Below, in pieces: positions 25,095 to 32,936 of a stretch of 64,000 nt of DNA. How positions within the stretch are numbered: position 1 is the first letter of the stretch; every line of letters starts with the position of its first letter. The translations under genes and the position numbers were made by a program. The notes under the pieces were generated by a model. The model made no database searches and was not told where the DNA came from. It saw only the letters and a list, made by a program, of their open reading frames with translations. Source of the DNA: a virus; the IMG/VR virus record IMGVR_UViG_3300036823_000091, positions 1-64,000 of that record. One strand, given 5' to 3'.

Positions 25095-25454
25095 TTAATT
25101 CTCCTCTGTGAATATGCTACTTGTTGTCCATTTCTTTTTGTGTTCAATACATTTACTCATCTGATCCAAAGTCATCTTCTGAACAAAACCGTCTGTACTG
25201 CCACTTGCAGAAATGTCACTCCAATTCATCCAATCCTCTACAATATCAGCAGGACCTTGATGTATCACGGCGCTTGCTTCGATATCATGTATCATATAGC
25301 TGAATTCAAAGTCTCTCTGCAATCTCATTGTGCATACTTTTACTTCTAATGCGTTACTGAAACGTGTAACTCTAAAGGCTCCAATGACATCATCAGGACT
25401 GAAGACTTTCACCATTTCCTCGTATTCAGCTTTTGTTGGGCCTTTGCTGTCCAT
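25095..25454 (-). CDS. Hypothetical protein (119 aa)
   Basis: Start chosen at MDSKGPTKAEYEEMVK because longer frames overlap the DUF3307 gene by ~140 bp; AAAGG lies 8 nt upstream. It looks like a small alpha/beta protein with FGFVQKMTL-like strand segments (actual DGFVQKMTLDQMSK near the C-terminus). No motif assigned. Part of the tightly packed minus-strand early operon. Confidence 0.6.
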   Translation of the reverse strand: MDSKGPTKAEYEEMVKVFSPDDVIGAFRVTRFSNALEVKVCTMRLQRDFEFSYMIHDIEASAVIHQGPADIVEDWMNWSDISASGSTDGFVQKMTLDQMSKCIEHKKKWTTSSIFTEEN

Positions 25455-25468
25455 CTCTATGACCTTTC

Positions 25469-25771
25469 TTAATGTATGAACATTAGAATAATCACTATAG
25501 TTAGAATATGCAAAAGCTGATCTAGCCAAATCCATGGGATTATATGATATCGTGATTTGAGTGCATCCACAATAAAGTGAGGAACAAACAAGGCAAGAGC
25601 TTGCCAAGGAGTCACATGTGCAAAGAGCAAGAATACCCCTGTATATTCAGCACAATGGTAAAAGAGATGCTCCCATGATTTACCCTTCATGTCACTCAAG
25701 TACTGCCCTTGTAGTGGGAAATCTGCTAAGAAGTGACATGCACACCAAATAAGAAAAACAGAAAGAGTCAT
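25469..25771 (-). CDS. DUF3307-like membrane protein (100 aa)
   Basis: Almost entirely hydrophobic, with the DUF3307 pattern: F-L-A-D-F-P-L-Q-G (CHFLADFPLQGQYLSDMKG), conserved His residues in the helices (HLFYHCAEY, VPHFIVDALKSRYH) and a final D-Q-L-L-H. The family is common in phages and of unknown function, with about three membrane helices. Overlaps the preceding gene by 4 bp (ATGA). Confidence 0.8.
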   Translation of the reverse strand: MTLSVFLIWCACHFLADFPLQGQYLSDMKGKSWEHLFYHCAEYTGVFLLFAHVTPWQALALFVPHFIVDALKSRYHIIPWIWLDQLLHILTIVIILMFIH

Positions 25772-26196
25772 CTATTTACCTCTGCAACTTTTTTGCACTC
25801 AAAACAATTTCTGACTCTGCCTCTTTGCCAATCCTCTTTGGTGTATGGCTCACGATGTGGCATTGTTGCAGGCTTTTCTATGCCAGCATAGGCTATTTGT
25901 TGCCAGAAACTACCATAATCAGTGTAGCCAGTGAACTGCTCAGGATACCGCTTATTGATCTCAGCAGTCACCTCAGACGGTCTCTCAAACGGGACTGGTG
26001 GAAGGACAGATGATGCAGGACTCATGTGTACAGTTCCATGTTGGAGCACCTCTAATTCAGAAGCATCATGATGGCCTGCACTATCAATCATGTACATTCC
26101 AGCAAGGAAATGAGGTTGCTCTTTCTTCTCAAGCATCTCCTGAGTTGCCACATATGCGCCCCAATAACCATCAGTTGCTACTAATGTTGCTAGCAT
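25768..26196 (-). CDS. Hypothetical protein with a tape-measure-like motif (142 aa)
   Basis: The ATG at 26196 has GGAAGGA 6 nt upstream. Residues ~34-54 (GMYMIDSAGHHDASELEVL) closely resemble the conserved MYMIESAGFHGKTGLDVL of this phage's tape measure, although the rest is unrelated. The C-terminus carries C-F-E-C-K-K, half of a possible zinc knuckle. Whether this is a recycled structural fragment, a mimic or coincidence is unclear. It lies in the early operon, not with virion genes. Confidence 0.6.
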   Translation of the reverse strand: MLATLVATDGYWGAYVATQEMLEKKEQPHFLAGMYMIDSAGHHDASELEVLQHGTVHMSPASSVLPPVPFERPSEVTAEINKRYPEQFTGYTDYGSFWQQIAYAGIEKPATMPHREPYTKEDWQRGRVRNCFECKKVAEVNR

Positions 26197-26626
26197 TTGC
26201 ATTTCCTTCCATCTTCACTGCAAAATCTTTCATCTTATCCTTGCAATAGCTTTTAACCATGTCAATGATCTCACTATTTTTTAGCTTTTTCCCTTCTAAG
26301 TCCTCGCATGCTTGTTTAATACTCATCCATTCGTCAACGGGAAAGTTTAGATAGAGATCACACGAACCTCTAAGCTTAGGCGTGATAGTTACTCTCTTGA
26401 ATTCGTGATCATCAGGATGAGACTCTACTTTACACTCAAGATACATTTCTGGAAATTTTCCATCTGGGAAAAGGGGTACCTCATCTGACTCTACCGTAAA
26501 ATTCACCACTTCAGTTAAAAACCCGTGTTTGTTATCCTGTTCAGCTTTTACAAGTTTATAGCCTTCTGGAAGCATGAGCACATCTTTGATTGTTAATAGG
26601 TCTAGTGGCAAAATTGCTCTACCCAT
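26171..26626 (-). CDS. Hypothetical protein (151 aa)
   Basis: An alpha/beta protein with acidic strands (NFTVESDEVPLFPDGKF) and a helical C-terminal half. It overlaps the next gene by 26 bp and abuts the previous one (shared ATG/TAA region), so translation is coupled. No recognised family, membrane segment or catalytic motif. Confidence 0.6.
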   Translation of the reverse strand: MGRAILPLDLLTIKDVLMLPEGYKLVKAEQDNKHGFLTEVVNFTVESDEVPLFPDGKFPEMYLECKVESHPDDHEFKRVTITPKLRGSCDLYLNFPVDEWMSIKQACEDLEGKKLKNSEIIDMVKSYCKDKMKDFAVKMEGNANASNISSN

Positions 26627-27042
26627 TATGTTACATCTCCTTCTTTGCCTGTATATTCCATATTCACTTTAAGCTTATATATTGCCTCTTCGTACTGCTT
26701 CAGGTTTTTCTCTTTCCACTCAATAGAGCTTTTGTAGCTCGCAATATCCTTACGGCATTCTGCTGCTTCAGCTTCATACTCTCTCAACTTTTCTTGTTCG
26801 TTCTGTCCCCCAAGGATATATTTTCTTGCCCATCCTTCAGGATCTTCTAGGTATGCCTTGATATCCTTGAACACTTGACCTTGTATGATGTCTTTGTCAG
26901 TTCCCCCATAAGGTACCGTGATTTTCTTGCCATTGGTATCAGGAGAGGATAGGGTAACAGCACATTTTATGGTGTAATCCCCATCGTACCAAGACTCATC
27001 TTGATCTATGTGTATATCTACTTCAGTTTCTTCTACACTCAT
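26626..27042 (-). CDS. Hypothetical coiled-coil protein (138 aa)
   Basis: The N-terminal ~65 residues are beta-like and acidic. From about residue 80 a long charged coiled coil follows (EQEKLREYEAEAAECRKDI ... EWKEKNLKQYEEAI). The first half shares the style of neighbouring genes (DQDESWYDGDYTIKC). Possibly an oligomeric scaffold or DNA-associated accessory; function unknown. Confidence 0.6.
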   Translation of the reverse strand: MSVEETEVDIHIDQDESWYDGDYTIKCAVTLSSPDTNGKKITVPYGGTDKDIIQGQVFKDIKAYLEDPEGWARKYILGGQNEQEKLREYEAEAAECRKDIASYKSSIEWKEKNLKQYEEAIYKLKVNMEYTGKEGDVT

Positions 27043-27043
27043 G

Positions 27044-27280
27044 CTAATTCTCCTCTATCTCTTGCTTCCAGCCACACCAGCATTTATGTGACTTGGTATG
27101 AGTAAATTCATGCCCATTGCTACATTTCAGGTCCTCAGTATGGCGATTTGTATCATGATAGTGATGCTTACCTTCACTATCATAAAAAGGTGATATAAAT
27201 ACTGCCGTAACCATGCCACCTGGAAGGATATCGATCCGTTCTGGAGCTAATCCTTGCTTCTCACATTCTGGACATTTCAC
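27044..27280 (-). CDS. Small zinc-ribbon protein (78 aa)
   Basis: Two metal-binding knuckles are seen: M-K-C-P-E-C at the start and C-W-C-G near the end, plus a central C-S-N-G-H and several His. This is the size and pattern of phage zinc-ribbon accessory proteins. It may bind nucleic acid or protein partners. A 1-bp gap separates it from the coiled-coil gene. Confidence 0.6.
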   Translation of the reverse strand: MKCPECEKQGLAPERIDILPGGMVTAVFISPFYDSEGKHHYHDTNRHTEDLKCSNGHEFTHTKSHKCWCGWKQEIEEN

Positions 27281-27283
27281 ATC

Positions 27284-27613
27284 TCACCTCAATATCCATA
27301 CAAGAACAAGTGGAATAGCAACAATAATCGCAATAGTAGCTACACCAGCAAGAGCAGCCACCATTCTGTAAAAGTGATGAACAGCCATCACACTATCAAA
27401 TGCCTCGTTTAAGCTTATCGGTGATACTGTATCACTAATCAATGCTTTATCAACAGAAGGCACTAATGGAGCAGGATGGTCATTGTACTCTTGCCAGATA
27501 AGTCCCTCATCTTTGGGCTTGGCTTTGGGCTCATAGCAGACAACGGAATGCTCTTCTTGTTGTGATTCAAGAGACTTCATAAGGGAGATGAAAGCTTGAT
27601 TGCTTTGGCCCAT
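27284..27613 (-). CDS. Hypothetical protein with C-terminal membrane anchor (109 aa)
   Basis: Residues 1-~80 are soluble and acidic; the last ~25 residues form one hydrophobic helix (AALAGVATIAIIVAIPLVLV) ending in a short basic tail, a tail-anchored topology. Tail-anchored phage early proteins can act in exclusion or membrane remodelling, but there is no direct evidence here. Confidence 0.6.
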   Translation of the reverse strand: MGQSNQAFISLMKSLESQQEEHSVVCYEPKAKPKDEGLIWQEYNDHPAPLVPSVDKALISDTVSPISLNEAFDSVMAVHHFYRMVAALAGVATIAIIVAIPLVLVWILR

Positions 27614-27614
27614 A

Positions 27615-27851
27615 CTATTTCCTCACACCTGTCTTAGCCTTTATCTGCTTTACCATCTCCTCTGAAACATCTCTTGCTATTTCTTTTCTCATATTGCGAA
27701 CTTCACTCTTTACCTCATGTCTAATCGTGTATTGAAATCCCTCCATAGCCTTGTTAACAGTCTTCTGTATCATCTCTTGAATGGCTTCCAAGAGAGCATC
27801 CATACCCGCAGGCTCTTTTTCAGACCGTTCTTCTTTTACTTCGTAATCCAT
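27615..27851 (-). CDS. Small helical hypothetical protein (78 aa)
   Basis: Predominantly amphipathic helix (MDALLEAIQEMIQKTVNKAM, then EVKSEVRNMRKEIARDVSEE), consistent with an oligomerising coiled coil. Acidic N-terminus and basic C-terminus. It sits between the tail-anchored protein gene and the 341-aa gene with only a few bp on each side. Confidence 0.6.
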   Translation of the reverse strand: MDYEVKEERSEKEPAGMDALLEAIQEMIQKTVNKAMEGFQYTIRHEVKSEVRNMRKEIARDVSEEMVKQIKAKTGVRK

Positions 27852-27856
27852 GATAT

Positions 27857-28882
27857 TTATCCTCTTAAGCCCGTAATACTAACAAGACTCCAGCCGCTTT
27901 TGAGATTGATACAGCGTTTTTGGGCAAACTCCTCTACAGTCTTTCTTGATTCGTTTTCCAGCACCATACTACTGTGCTCACGTACATCCCAAGAGTTTTT
28001 CATCACATTGCATGATATTCTAAAGTTTCCAGCATGAGAAGCTGTGAACACTCTACCAAAGTGCTGCAAAACTGCTCTACCTATCACATCAAAAAGTGCT
28101 GTACTCTCCTCTTGCTTCTTGGGAGATTTGAGCTTATCAATGAGTTCAGAAAGGCTTTGTGCTCTTGCCCATGTTGCATCATCAGGCTCAGCAGGATACC
28201 AACCTTTGAAAATATCGATATCATGCATATCTACAATGTCATCAGTGTGTCTGTGCATACCTATACATTCTTTGCTCTTAAAGATGATATAACGAGCTTG
28301 ATGAGCAACATGGCATCTAACTACAATATCTCCATTAGTGATTACTGCTGGTGAATAGTATCCTTGTACTTTTCTTGCCTCTTCAATAGCATCAACAAAG
28401 GAGTGAGTCTTCTGCTTCTTGACAGTCTCTTTATTGATGAAATCCTCATAGACACGATTTAGTAGAGGATATGCCCTATCCCCAAGTTCTATCTCCCTTG
28501 GAAATGTCTCTACATACTCAAGAAGCAGTGCGTACATGTCTTTTACGCAATCATCACTGTTTACAGGAGGTTTGGAGTGTTTGTTTTCTACCTTGCCTAG
28601 TACAGTTTCTTTGAATGCTCTCTTGCCTTCTTCAGTCAAATGAACATTTATCGCAATGCTCTGATTTTGCGCCTCTCGTATCTTTTGTGTGAACTGCTTT
28701 CCGTCCATGTATATACCTGATTGATTTGGGCGTTCCTCTGCTTTGATAGTGCAACATCCTTCACTGCCACTTATAGGATAGGAGAAATCCCACTTAGGAG
28801 CTTCAAACAGCACTCTAGAGCCATTAGCTAACAGTACTTCACCTTTGAGAGGCCCGTATGGAGAGAGATTAGTTATTGCCAT
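27857..28882 (-). CDS. Hypothetical protein (341 aa)
   Basis: The start at MAITNLSPYGPLKG has AAGGAGG 6 nt upstream and overlaps the previous gene end; the longer frame is unsupported. It is the largest gene in this stretch. Features include a beta-rich first quarter with C-C-T-I, a central helical part, and an H-x-x-H-x-R / HRHTDDIVDMHDIDIF region rich in His and Asp that could bind metal. No family recognised. Confidence 0.65.
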   Translation of the reverse strand: MAITNLSPYGPLKGEVLLANGSRVLFEAPKWDFSYPISGSEGCCTIKAEERPNQSGIYMDGKQFTQKIREAQNQSIAINVHLTEEGKRAFKETVLGKVENKHSKPPVNSDDCVKDMYALLLEYVETFPREIELGDRAYPLLNRVYEDFINKETVKKQKTHSFVDAIEEARKVQGYYSPAVITNGDIVVRCHVAHQARYIIFKSKECIGMHRHTDDIVDMHDIDIFKGWYPAEPDDATWARAQSLSELIDKLKSPKKQEESTALFDVIGRAVLQHFGRVFTASHAGNFRISCNVMKNSWDVREHSSMVLENESRKTVEEFAQKRCINLKSGWSLVSITGLRG

Positions 28883-29102
28883 GTGTCTCCTCCTTGAAGA
28901 GAACAATCTTGTCTTCAGGCTTGACCTGTATCATCTTCCCACAGCCATTAGGGCAGGGAACAATCTGCTCTGTAAATTGCACGGGAGGATTTTTGCCAGC
29001 ATTCCTAACAGCTTGTCCAAGATTTTCAAACAACGTAGCAAATGCATTTACTATTGACACATCTTGCCATTTGTGGCACTTTTCGCATATATATAGGAGC
29101 AT
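28869..29102 (-). CDS. Small zinc-finger-like protein (77 aa)
   Basis: C-E-K-C-H-K-W at the N-terminus and C-P-N-G-C-G-K-M in the second half form a plausible four-Cys zinc ribbon around a helical insert. The gene is coupled to its neighbours: 14-bp overlap downstream and a start directly after the VWA gene stop. Role unknown. Confidence 0.6.
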   Translation of the reverse strand: MLLYICEKCHKWQDVSIVNAFATLFENLGQAVRNAGKNPPVQFTEQIVPCPNGCGKMIQVKPEDKIVLFKEETHGNN

Positions 29103-29753
29103 TTAGTCTCCTCCATCAAAGAAACTAAAGCTTTGACCACTTCCACCTCTAGTAGTTCTTGATGTTGCATGAGCTACATTATCAAACGTTCGTGATGTAT
29201 CACTGCTAGCATAGCTCATCGTGTTACCTTGCGATATCCCTAAATCACCTGCGATAGACCATGCATCCTGATCAGCTCCAAGGTAAACGAATGTCCAGTT
29301 TTTAGCAGCTTCTCTTTCCTTAATGCCAGTGATAACGTGCTCTTTCTTGTATTCCTTTGATGCATTTTCGTAGCCATCGGTCATGATAATCATTATCACG
29401 GGATTTTCACCGTATGGTTTGTCAGGAGTACTCCAGCTCTCTTTAGCAACTGAGAAGCCATGACCTATAGCATCATAGAGAGCTGTAGTATCCATAGGAG
29501 TGTAATTCTTGTCTGTAAGTTGAGGGACTTCCTCCAGAGACAAGTTAGCAAACAGAGGTCTTACCTTTGTACCGAACTTGATAGCAGTTAGGCTATACTT
29601 GTTCCCATCTCCTTTGAGCTTCTCAACATAGGAGTTAAATCCTCCACGTACATCCTTAGCTGCTGTGGACATCGAACCTGACTCATCGATGATGAAAATC
29701 ACGTTCGTTTGCTTGACTGCTGGAGTCTTCTTTGTCTTTTTAGTTGTTGCCAT
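29103..29753 (-). CDS. VWA-domain protein (216 aa)
   Basis: The MIDAS motif D-E-S-G-S-M (residues 23-28) follows a hydrophobic strand NVIFII. The third metal ligand is in IIMIIMTDGYENAS. A Thr in N-Y-T-P-M-D-T-T-A-L completes the site. The C-terminal tail is Ser/Gly/Arg-rich. There is no signal peptide, so it acts in the cytoplasm. VWA domains mediate metal-dependent protein binding; phage versions often resemble TerY/YegL-like proteins. Partner unknown. Confidence 0.85.
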   Translation of the reverse strand: MATTKKTKKTPAVKQTNVIFIIDESGSMSTAAKDVRGGFNSYVEKLKGDGNKYSLTAIKFGTKVRPLFANLSLEEVPQLTDKNYTPMDTTALYDAIGHGFSVAKESWSTPDKPYGENPVIMIIMTDGYENASKEYKKEHVITGIKEREAAKNWTFVYLGADQDAWSIAGDLGISQGNTMSYASSDTSRTFDNVAHATSRTTRGGSGQSFSFFDGGD

Positions 29754-29754
29754 G

Positions 29755-30192
29755 TTACCAGTTACCTTCCTTTATCTTTTTGTCTAGCTGTACATTCTGC
29801 TCACGTAACATCCTATCAGCTAGCAAGACTTCTGGTTTTTCGCCTACTGTGTAATCCCCTACTACCTCTTCATAAGTTGCAATAAATACATCTGGTTTAC
29901 ATGGATACATCTCTTGTTTAATTCCTGTAATCACCCAATCACCAGGACAGACGATGTGTCCACCTTCTAGAGTGTCAATCCAGCCATGATTATGCATTCG
30001 TATCTTGCAATGCTCACACAAACGGCCTCCATCCCCGTCTGGAGTGCGATAGTATCGAACAACTTTTCCCTCGCTCATGAAACCCGTTCCCTCGTCTGAA
30101 GCAATCGGGTAACAGGCGTCTTGTGGATGGTCTCCATTCTTGAACCATTGATTTGCCTCTATAACAATTGGCTTTTTGCGAAATTTGGGCAT
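29755..30192 (-). CDS. Conserved phage protein (145 aa)
   Basis: The opening K-F-R-K-K-P-I-V-I-E-A-N-Q-W, and then HGWIDTLEGGHIVCPGDWVI, YPCKPDVFIATYEEV, form a pattern repeated in many unrelated phages as a conserved hypothetical. C-E-H-C suggests a small metal site. It lies 1 bp from the VWA gene. Function not established. Confidence 0.75.
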   Translation of the reverse strand: MPKFRKKPIVIEANQWFKNGDHPQDACYPIASDEGTGFMSEGKVVRYYRTPDGDGGRLCEHCKIRMHNHGWIDTLEGGHIVCPGDWVITGIKQEMYPCKPDVFIATYEEVVGDYTVGEKPEVLLADRMLREQNVQLDKKIKEGNW

Positions 30193-30193
30193 A

Positions 30194-30391
30194 CTATTCC
30201 TCTTCCTCTAATCTCTCTATCAACTCCTCTAGTGCATCAGCTTTAGCCTCACGCCTTGATGCTATTATCGCCAGTTCACTTATACGTTGTGCATAGACAG
30301 ACTTAAGCGCCTGTTCTAGCGTTTCACTGGCTTTCCTGTTCCACTTGGCTTTTAGCTCTTCAGCAATCTTAATCACACGCTGTTTTTCCAT
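30194..30391 (-). CDS. Small helical hypothetical protein (65 aa)
   Basis: Nearly all helix with alternating Arg/Lys/Glu (EELKAKWNRKASETLEQALK), a likely coiled coil. It overlaps the next upstream gene by 23 bp and precedes the conserved phage protein by 1 bp. No function can be assigned. Confidence 0.55.
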   Translation of the reverse strand: MEKQRVIKIAEELKAKWNRKASETLEQALKSVYAQRISELAIIASRREAKADALEELIERLEEEE

Positions 30392-30572
30392 ACATCTCCT
30401 TCAAAACGCTTGCAAAAGCTGCATCATACTCTTCTTGACTCGCATGCTTGCTTGGGACACCCAACATAGAAGGAGTAATAGCAAACATGCTCACAATGTC
30501 TCTGGTGTTCTGATCTCTTGCTTCCTGAAATGCTTTGTCCTGTTCGGATAACTCAAGAGGTTTCCATTCCAT
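30369..30572 (-). CDS. Mini-protein resembling the core of HK97-type portals (67 aa)
   Basis: Starts with MEWKPLELSEQDKAFQEARD and continues NTRDIVSMFAITPSMLG. This is the diagnostic W-K-P-L-x-L...D...E-R...R-D-I...F-x-I-x-P-x-M-L-G core of portal proteins, and NTRDI-x-S-x-F is shared with this phage's own portal (residues 278-286). No other portal part is present. GGAG is 8 nt upstream, and the start overlaps the upstream membrane-peptide stop (TGATG). It may be a domesticated portal fragment acting as regulator or inhibitor, or a remnant. Confidence 0.65.
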   Translation of the reverse strand: MEWKPLELSEQDKAFQEARDQNTRDIVSMFAITPSMLGVPSKHASQEEYDAAFASVLKEMYGKTACD

Positions 30573-30742
30573 CAATGTGCTCCGAACAATACAAAGATAC
30601 CTAATAGAGCTATAAGTGCCAAGAGGCCATATATTATAGATCTCCATACATTACGAGCCACTATTGCACTAATAGCAATATCTCCTGAACGAATGAGAAC
30701 AAACAGGAGAAGGATGAATGTAGGTTGTAGTATTGTTGACAT
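30572..30742 (-). CDS. Small membrane protein (56 aa)
   Basis: Two hydrophobic helices (PTFILLLFVLI and IIYGLLALIALLGIFVLF) separated by a short basic turn. SD AAAGGGA upstream, stop overlapping the next start. It may be an exclusion or holin-like protein; its location in the early operon argues against a classic holin. Confidence 0.6.
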   Translation of the reverse strand: MSTILQPTFILLLFVLIRSGDIAISAIVARNVWRSIIYGLLALIALLGIFVLFGAH

Positions 30743-30754
30743 GTTGTTCCCTTT

Positions 30755-30847
30755 CTAAGGCGTATCAATCCATTTCAAGATAACAATGGTTATGCAAATG
30801 AGCCCTATGACAATCACAGTAGCCCAGGACCCATCAAGAGCAGGCAT
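30755..30847 (-). CDS. Tiny membrane peptide (30 aa)
   Basis: One hydrophobic helix (WATVIVIGLICITIVIL) flanked by short polar ends, in the operon directly after the 130-aa gene stop (3-bp gap). It is coding in context but below usual gene-calling length. Confidence 0.45.
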   Translation of the reverse strand: MPALDGSWATVIVIGLICITIVILKWIDTP

Positions 30848-30850
30848 ATG

Positions 30851-31243
30851 CTAGTCCATCCATTCAATATGCGCATTGGGTTGACCTGAAGCATCAGGAT
30901 AACAATGGATTTGCCGTAGCTGATCAATGCTCTTGTAGTACCCATTGGTTTCAGTCTTGAGCCAGAACAAGTGACAGGTGCCATCGGGCCATTGAACGCC
31001 CACTGCGATTTCACCAGTCCCAGAGATTCCGGTGATATCAGTAGACCTCACAAGCTTGAAGCGTGAAAATGTCTCTTTAGGCTGTACAGTGTTATCGTTC
31101 ATGGTATGTGCTACCTTTCTTTGAGCCTGAACAACATTAATAGAAGACTCTTCACCAAAGCTCATGGTGATATTTTGACCTTCCCCTATGCACTGCCCTA
31201 TCACATGCCCTCTATTTGTGATGTTAAATTTGTTGCTATCCAT
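30851..31243 (-). CDS. Hypothetical protein (130 aa)
   Basis: A soluble alpha/beta protein. The segment V-Q-W-P-D-G-T-C-H-L-F-W-L is typical of a short phage accessory family seen as a conserved hypothetical, with no known role. It lies 8 bp downstream of the 248-aa gene. Confidence 0.6.
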   Translation of the reverse strand: MDSNKFNITNRGHVIGQCIGEGQNITMSFGEESSINVVQAQRKVAHTMNDNTVQPKETFSRFKLVRSTDITGISGTGEIAVGVQWPDGTCHLFWLKTETNGYYKSIDQLRQIHCYPDASGQPNAHIEWMD

Positions 31244-31251
31244 TACTTACC

Positions 31252-31998
31252 TCATTCTGGATAATTGGCTCTAACTCGTCCAATTACCTCATCATAATAC
31301 TCTTGATCGAACTTCCATCCTTGTGCTTCAGAAAAGCTATCCACACGATAAGACAACTCATCTAGGCTATAAGAGTGAGCCATTCCGTATCTATCTTGAA
31401 GCCACTCAACAAAAGCTGTCAAAGCTTCTGCTGGATAGATGTTATTTCCGCGTGTCGATCTCTGGAGGTCCTGGATTTGCTTTAACTTATCAATTGAGAG
31501 GTCGAGATCAGTGTCGTTAATGGTGGTCTTGATACGGTTATCGTCTAGCTTCTTGAGGTCAGGTTTTTGTTGTCCACAGCAGGGACAACACTCTACTACT
31601 TCAGCATGAGCCACTATATCCATAACAGGAGCATACGCCCACAGAATCGCTCTAGACCAATCTTTAACATCAATGTCAATCACTCTCACATGATAGATAT
31701 GATCAATGCTTTCACCTGTATCAGCATCAGTGAGCTTAGTAGATGCTCCAATACCACCATCATTCTGGATACGAACTCCGCGGGGTCGTTTAGGAGGTTC
31801 TTGCTCTATTTCTTTTGCGTAACCTTCTAATTTTTGCCCTACTGCCTCTCTTATTTCCTTTGAAGGTAGCGTATCTCCATGATCAATTATATATGTCTTT
31901 TTGTCTTCCCAATAGCTGATATGCGTCTCCATATCAGGGAAGTCTCTCTTAAGCTTCTCCTCAATGAGCTTTGCTGTATGCTCGTTATGCTTGCTCAT
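31252..31998 (-). CDS. Hypothetical protein with a Cys cluster (248 aa)
   Basis: Contains V-V-E-C-C-P-C-C-G-Q-Q-K-P, a dense zinc-knuckle-like Cys cluster at about residue 137, between an N-terminal helical part and a C-terminal helical part (VEWLQDRYGM ... YDEVIGRVR). The N-terminus repeats charged helices. No family recognised. It overlaps the downstream 67-aa gene by 14 bp. Confidence 0.6.
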   Translation of the reverse strand: MSKHNEHTAKLIEEKLKRDFPDMETHISYWEDKKTYIIDHGDTLPSKEIREAVGQKLEGYAKEIEQEPPKRPRGVRIQNDGGIGASTKLTDADTGESIDHIYHVRVIDIDVKDWSRAILWAYAPVMDIVAHAEVVECCPCCGQQKPDLKKLDDNRIKTTINDTDLDLSIDKLKQIQDLQRSTRGNNIYPAEALTAFVEWLQDRYGMAHSYSLDELSYRVDSFSEAQGWKFDQEYYDEVIGRVRANYPE

Positions 31999-32188
31999 CT
32001 ATCACTACCTCACCACTTCTCTTGAGTGCATCCTTCAGCTTCTCTTCCCCATCATACACACAAACCTCATCATCTTTGTCTACATACGCTACTTTCCCCT
32101 TCTCGAACACCACGCCTTCATACTCATACTTCTGAAGCTTCCCAAATCCGGTTGGACGTTCAGTGTGAGTGATCTTGATCTGTTTCAT
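31985..32188 (-). CDS. Small hypothetical protein (67 aa)
   Basis: Mostly beta-strand with charged ends (KYEYEGVVFEKGKVAYVDKD), reminiscent of small SH3-like or KOW-like folds. Its SD (GAGG) lies just upstream, and the stop overlaps the next gene. Function unknown. Confidence 0.55.
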   Translation of the reverse strand: MKQIKITHTERPTGFGKLQKYEYEGVVFEKGKVAYVDKDDEVCVYDGEEKLKDALKRSGEVVIDEQA

Positions 32189-32294
32189 GAGTTACCTCAC
32201 ATAAAAATAGCATCCCCAAATACCAGCTACACTGGTAAAGAGATGCCTGACGCTTTTCGCGTTGTCTAAGCACTTGTTATTCCGTTGTTAGTTA

Positions 32295-32570
32295 CTACTT
32301 GTCATAATTAGAAGGAGCTGCATAACGCATGTCTTGCCTTCTATTGGGCTTGGCTCTTTTACGTGCCTTGTCTGTTACTGAGAAACCTTTTGTTCCAAGA
32401 CGTATCCCGTAACCGTCATCTTGAAATTTAAATTCAATCCTGCCATGTCCACCTGATTGAGCTATTAATTGCTTCTTAGCTTTATAATAAGCCCATATCT
32501 CTAAATCCTCTTCATCTATCATTTCAGGCATGGATATCTTACTTGTTATGTTATCCATGATTATGTCCAT
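32295..32570 (-). CDS. Hypothetical protein (91 aa)
   Basis: Acidic N-terminus (PEMIDEEDLEIWAYYKAKK) and a basic C-terminus (KARKRAKPNRRQDMRYA). No strong SD is seen. It is the first gene after the bidirectional terminator on its upstream side, so it may have a weak promoter of its own. No family recognised. Confidence 0.5.
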   Translation of the reverse strand: MDIIMDNITSKISMPEMIDEEDLEIWAYYKAKKQLIAQSGGHGRIEFKFQDDGYGIRLGTKGFSVTDKARKRAKPNRRQDMRYAAPSNYDK

Positions 32571-32624
32571 TTTGTATATCTAAAAGGACAATGTTATGGA
32601 GATAGAGTACCACGTGAACAACAC

Positions 32625-32670
32625 AAAATCAAGATGACCAAACAACATACTGCCAGCCATCTTGATTTTT
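32625..32670. terminator. Bidirectional terminator-like hairpin
   Basis: AAAATCAAGATG (32625-32636) pairs with CATCTTGATTTT (32658-32669). A T run follows on the plus strand, and TTTTG on the minus strand. Confidence 0.6.
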
Positions 32671-32678
32671 GATCATGA
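32669..32678 (+). promoter_or_regulatory. TTGATCATGA motif, copy 4
   Basis: Exact decamer followed by TGATTATT, next to the terminator in a gene-free stretch. Confidence 0.5.
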
Positions 32679-32936
32679 TGATTATTTGAGACAGTCAACA
32701 CACAACCTGTATGTCTTGTCGGTATCTGGCAAGGATTCGTTCCTACAACAGCCATATGAGACCGAGAAGCCTGTAAAATTGCAGGTGCCGTTGATAATCA
32801 CTCATACATGCGAAGAAGCCCTTGATGGATTGCACAGGCAGATAGAAATCTGTCGGCAGAAATTGCAGCTAAGTTGCTTTAGTCGCAGTGTATTTCAAGT
32901 ATTGTATGAAAACTCACGTAATACTAGCAACGGTTT

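Larger units (their letters stand above)
32571..32936. other. Intergenic stretch with terminator and TTGATCATGA motif
   Basis: This 366-bp gap holds a 12-bp hairpin (32625-32670) and copy 4 of the TTGATCATGA motif. A 92-codon plus-strand frame starts with TTG inside the motif and ends at 32940; it lacks an SD and opposes the surrounding operon, so it is probably not a gene. No convincing minus-strand gene is visible. Confidence 0.5.

Noticed and set aside
32175-32290. 37-codon minus-strand frame starting with GTG
   Set aside because: Weak SD and extends into the next gene in another frame; coding not supported.
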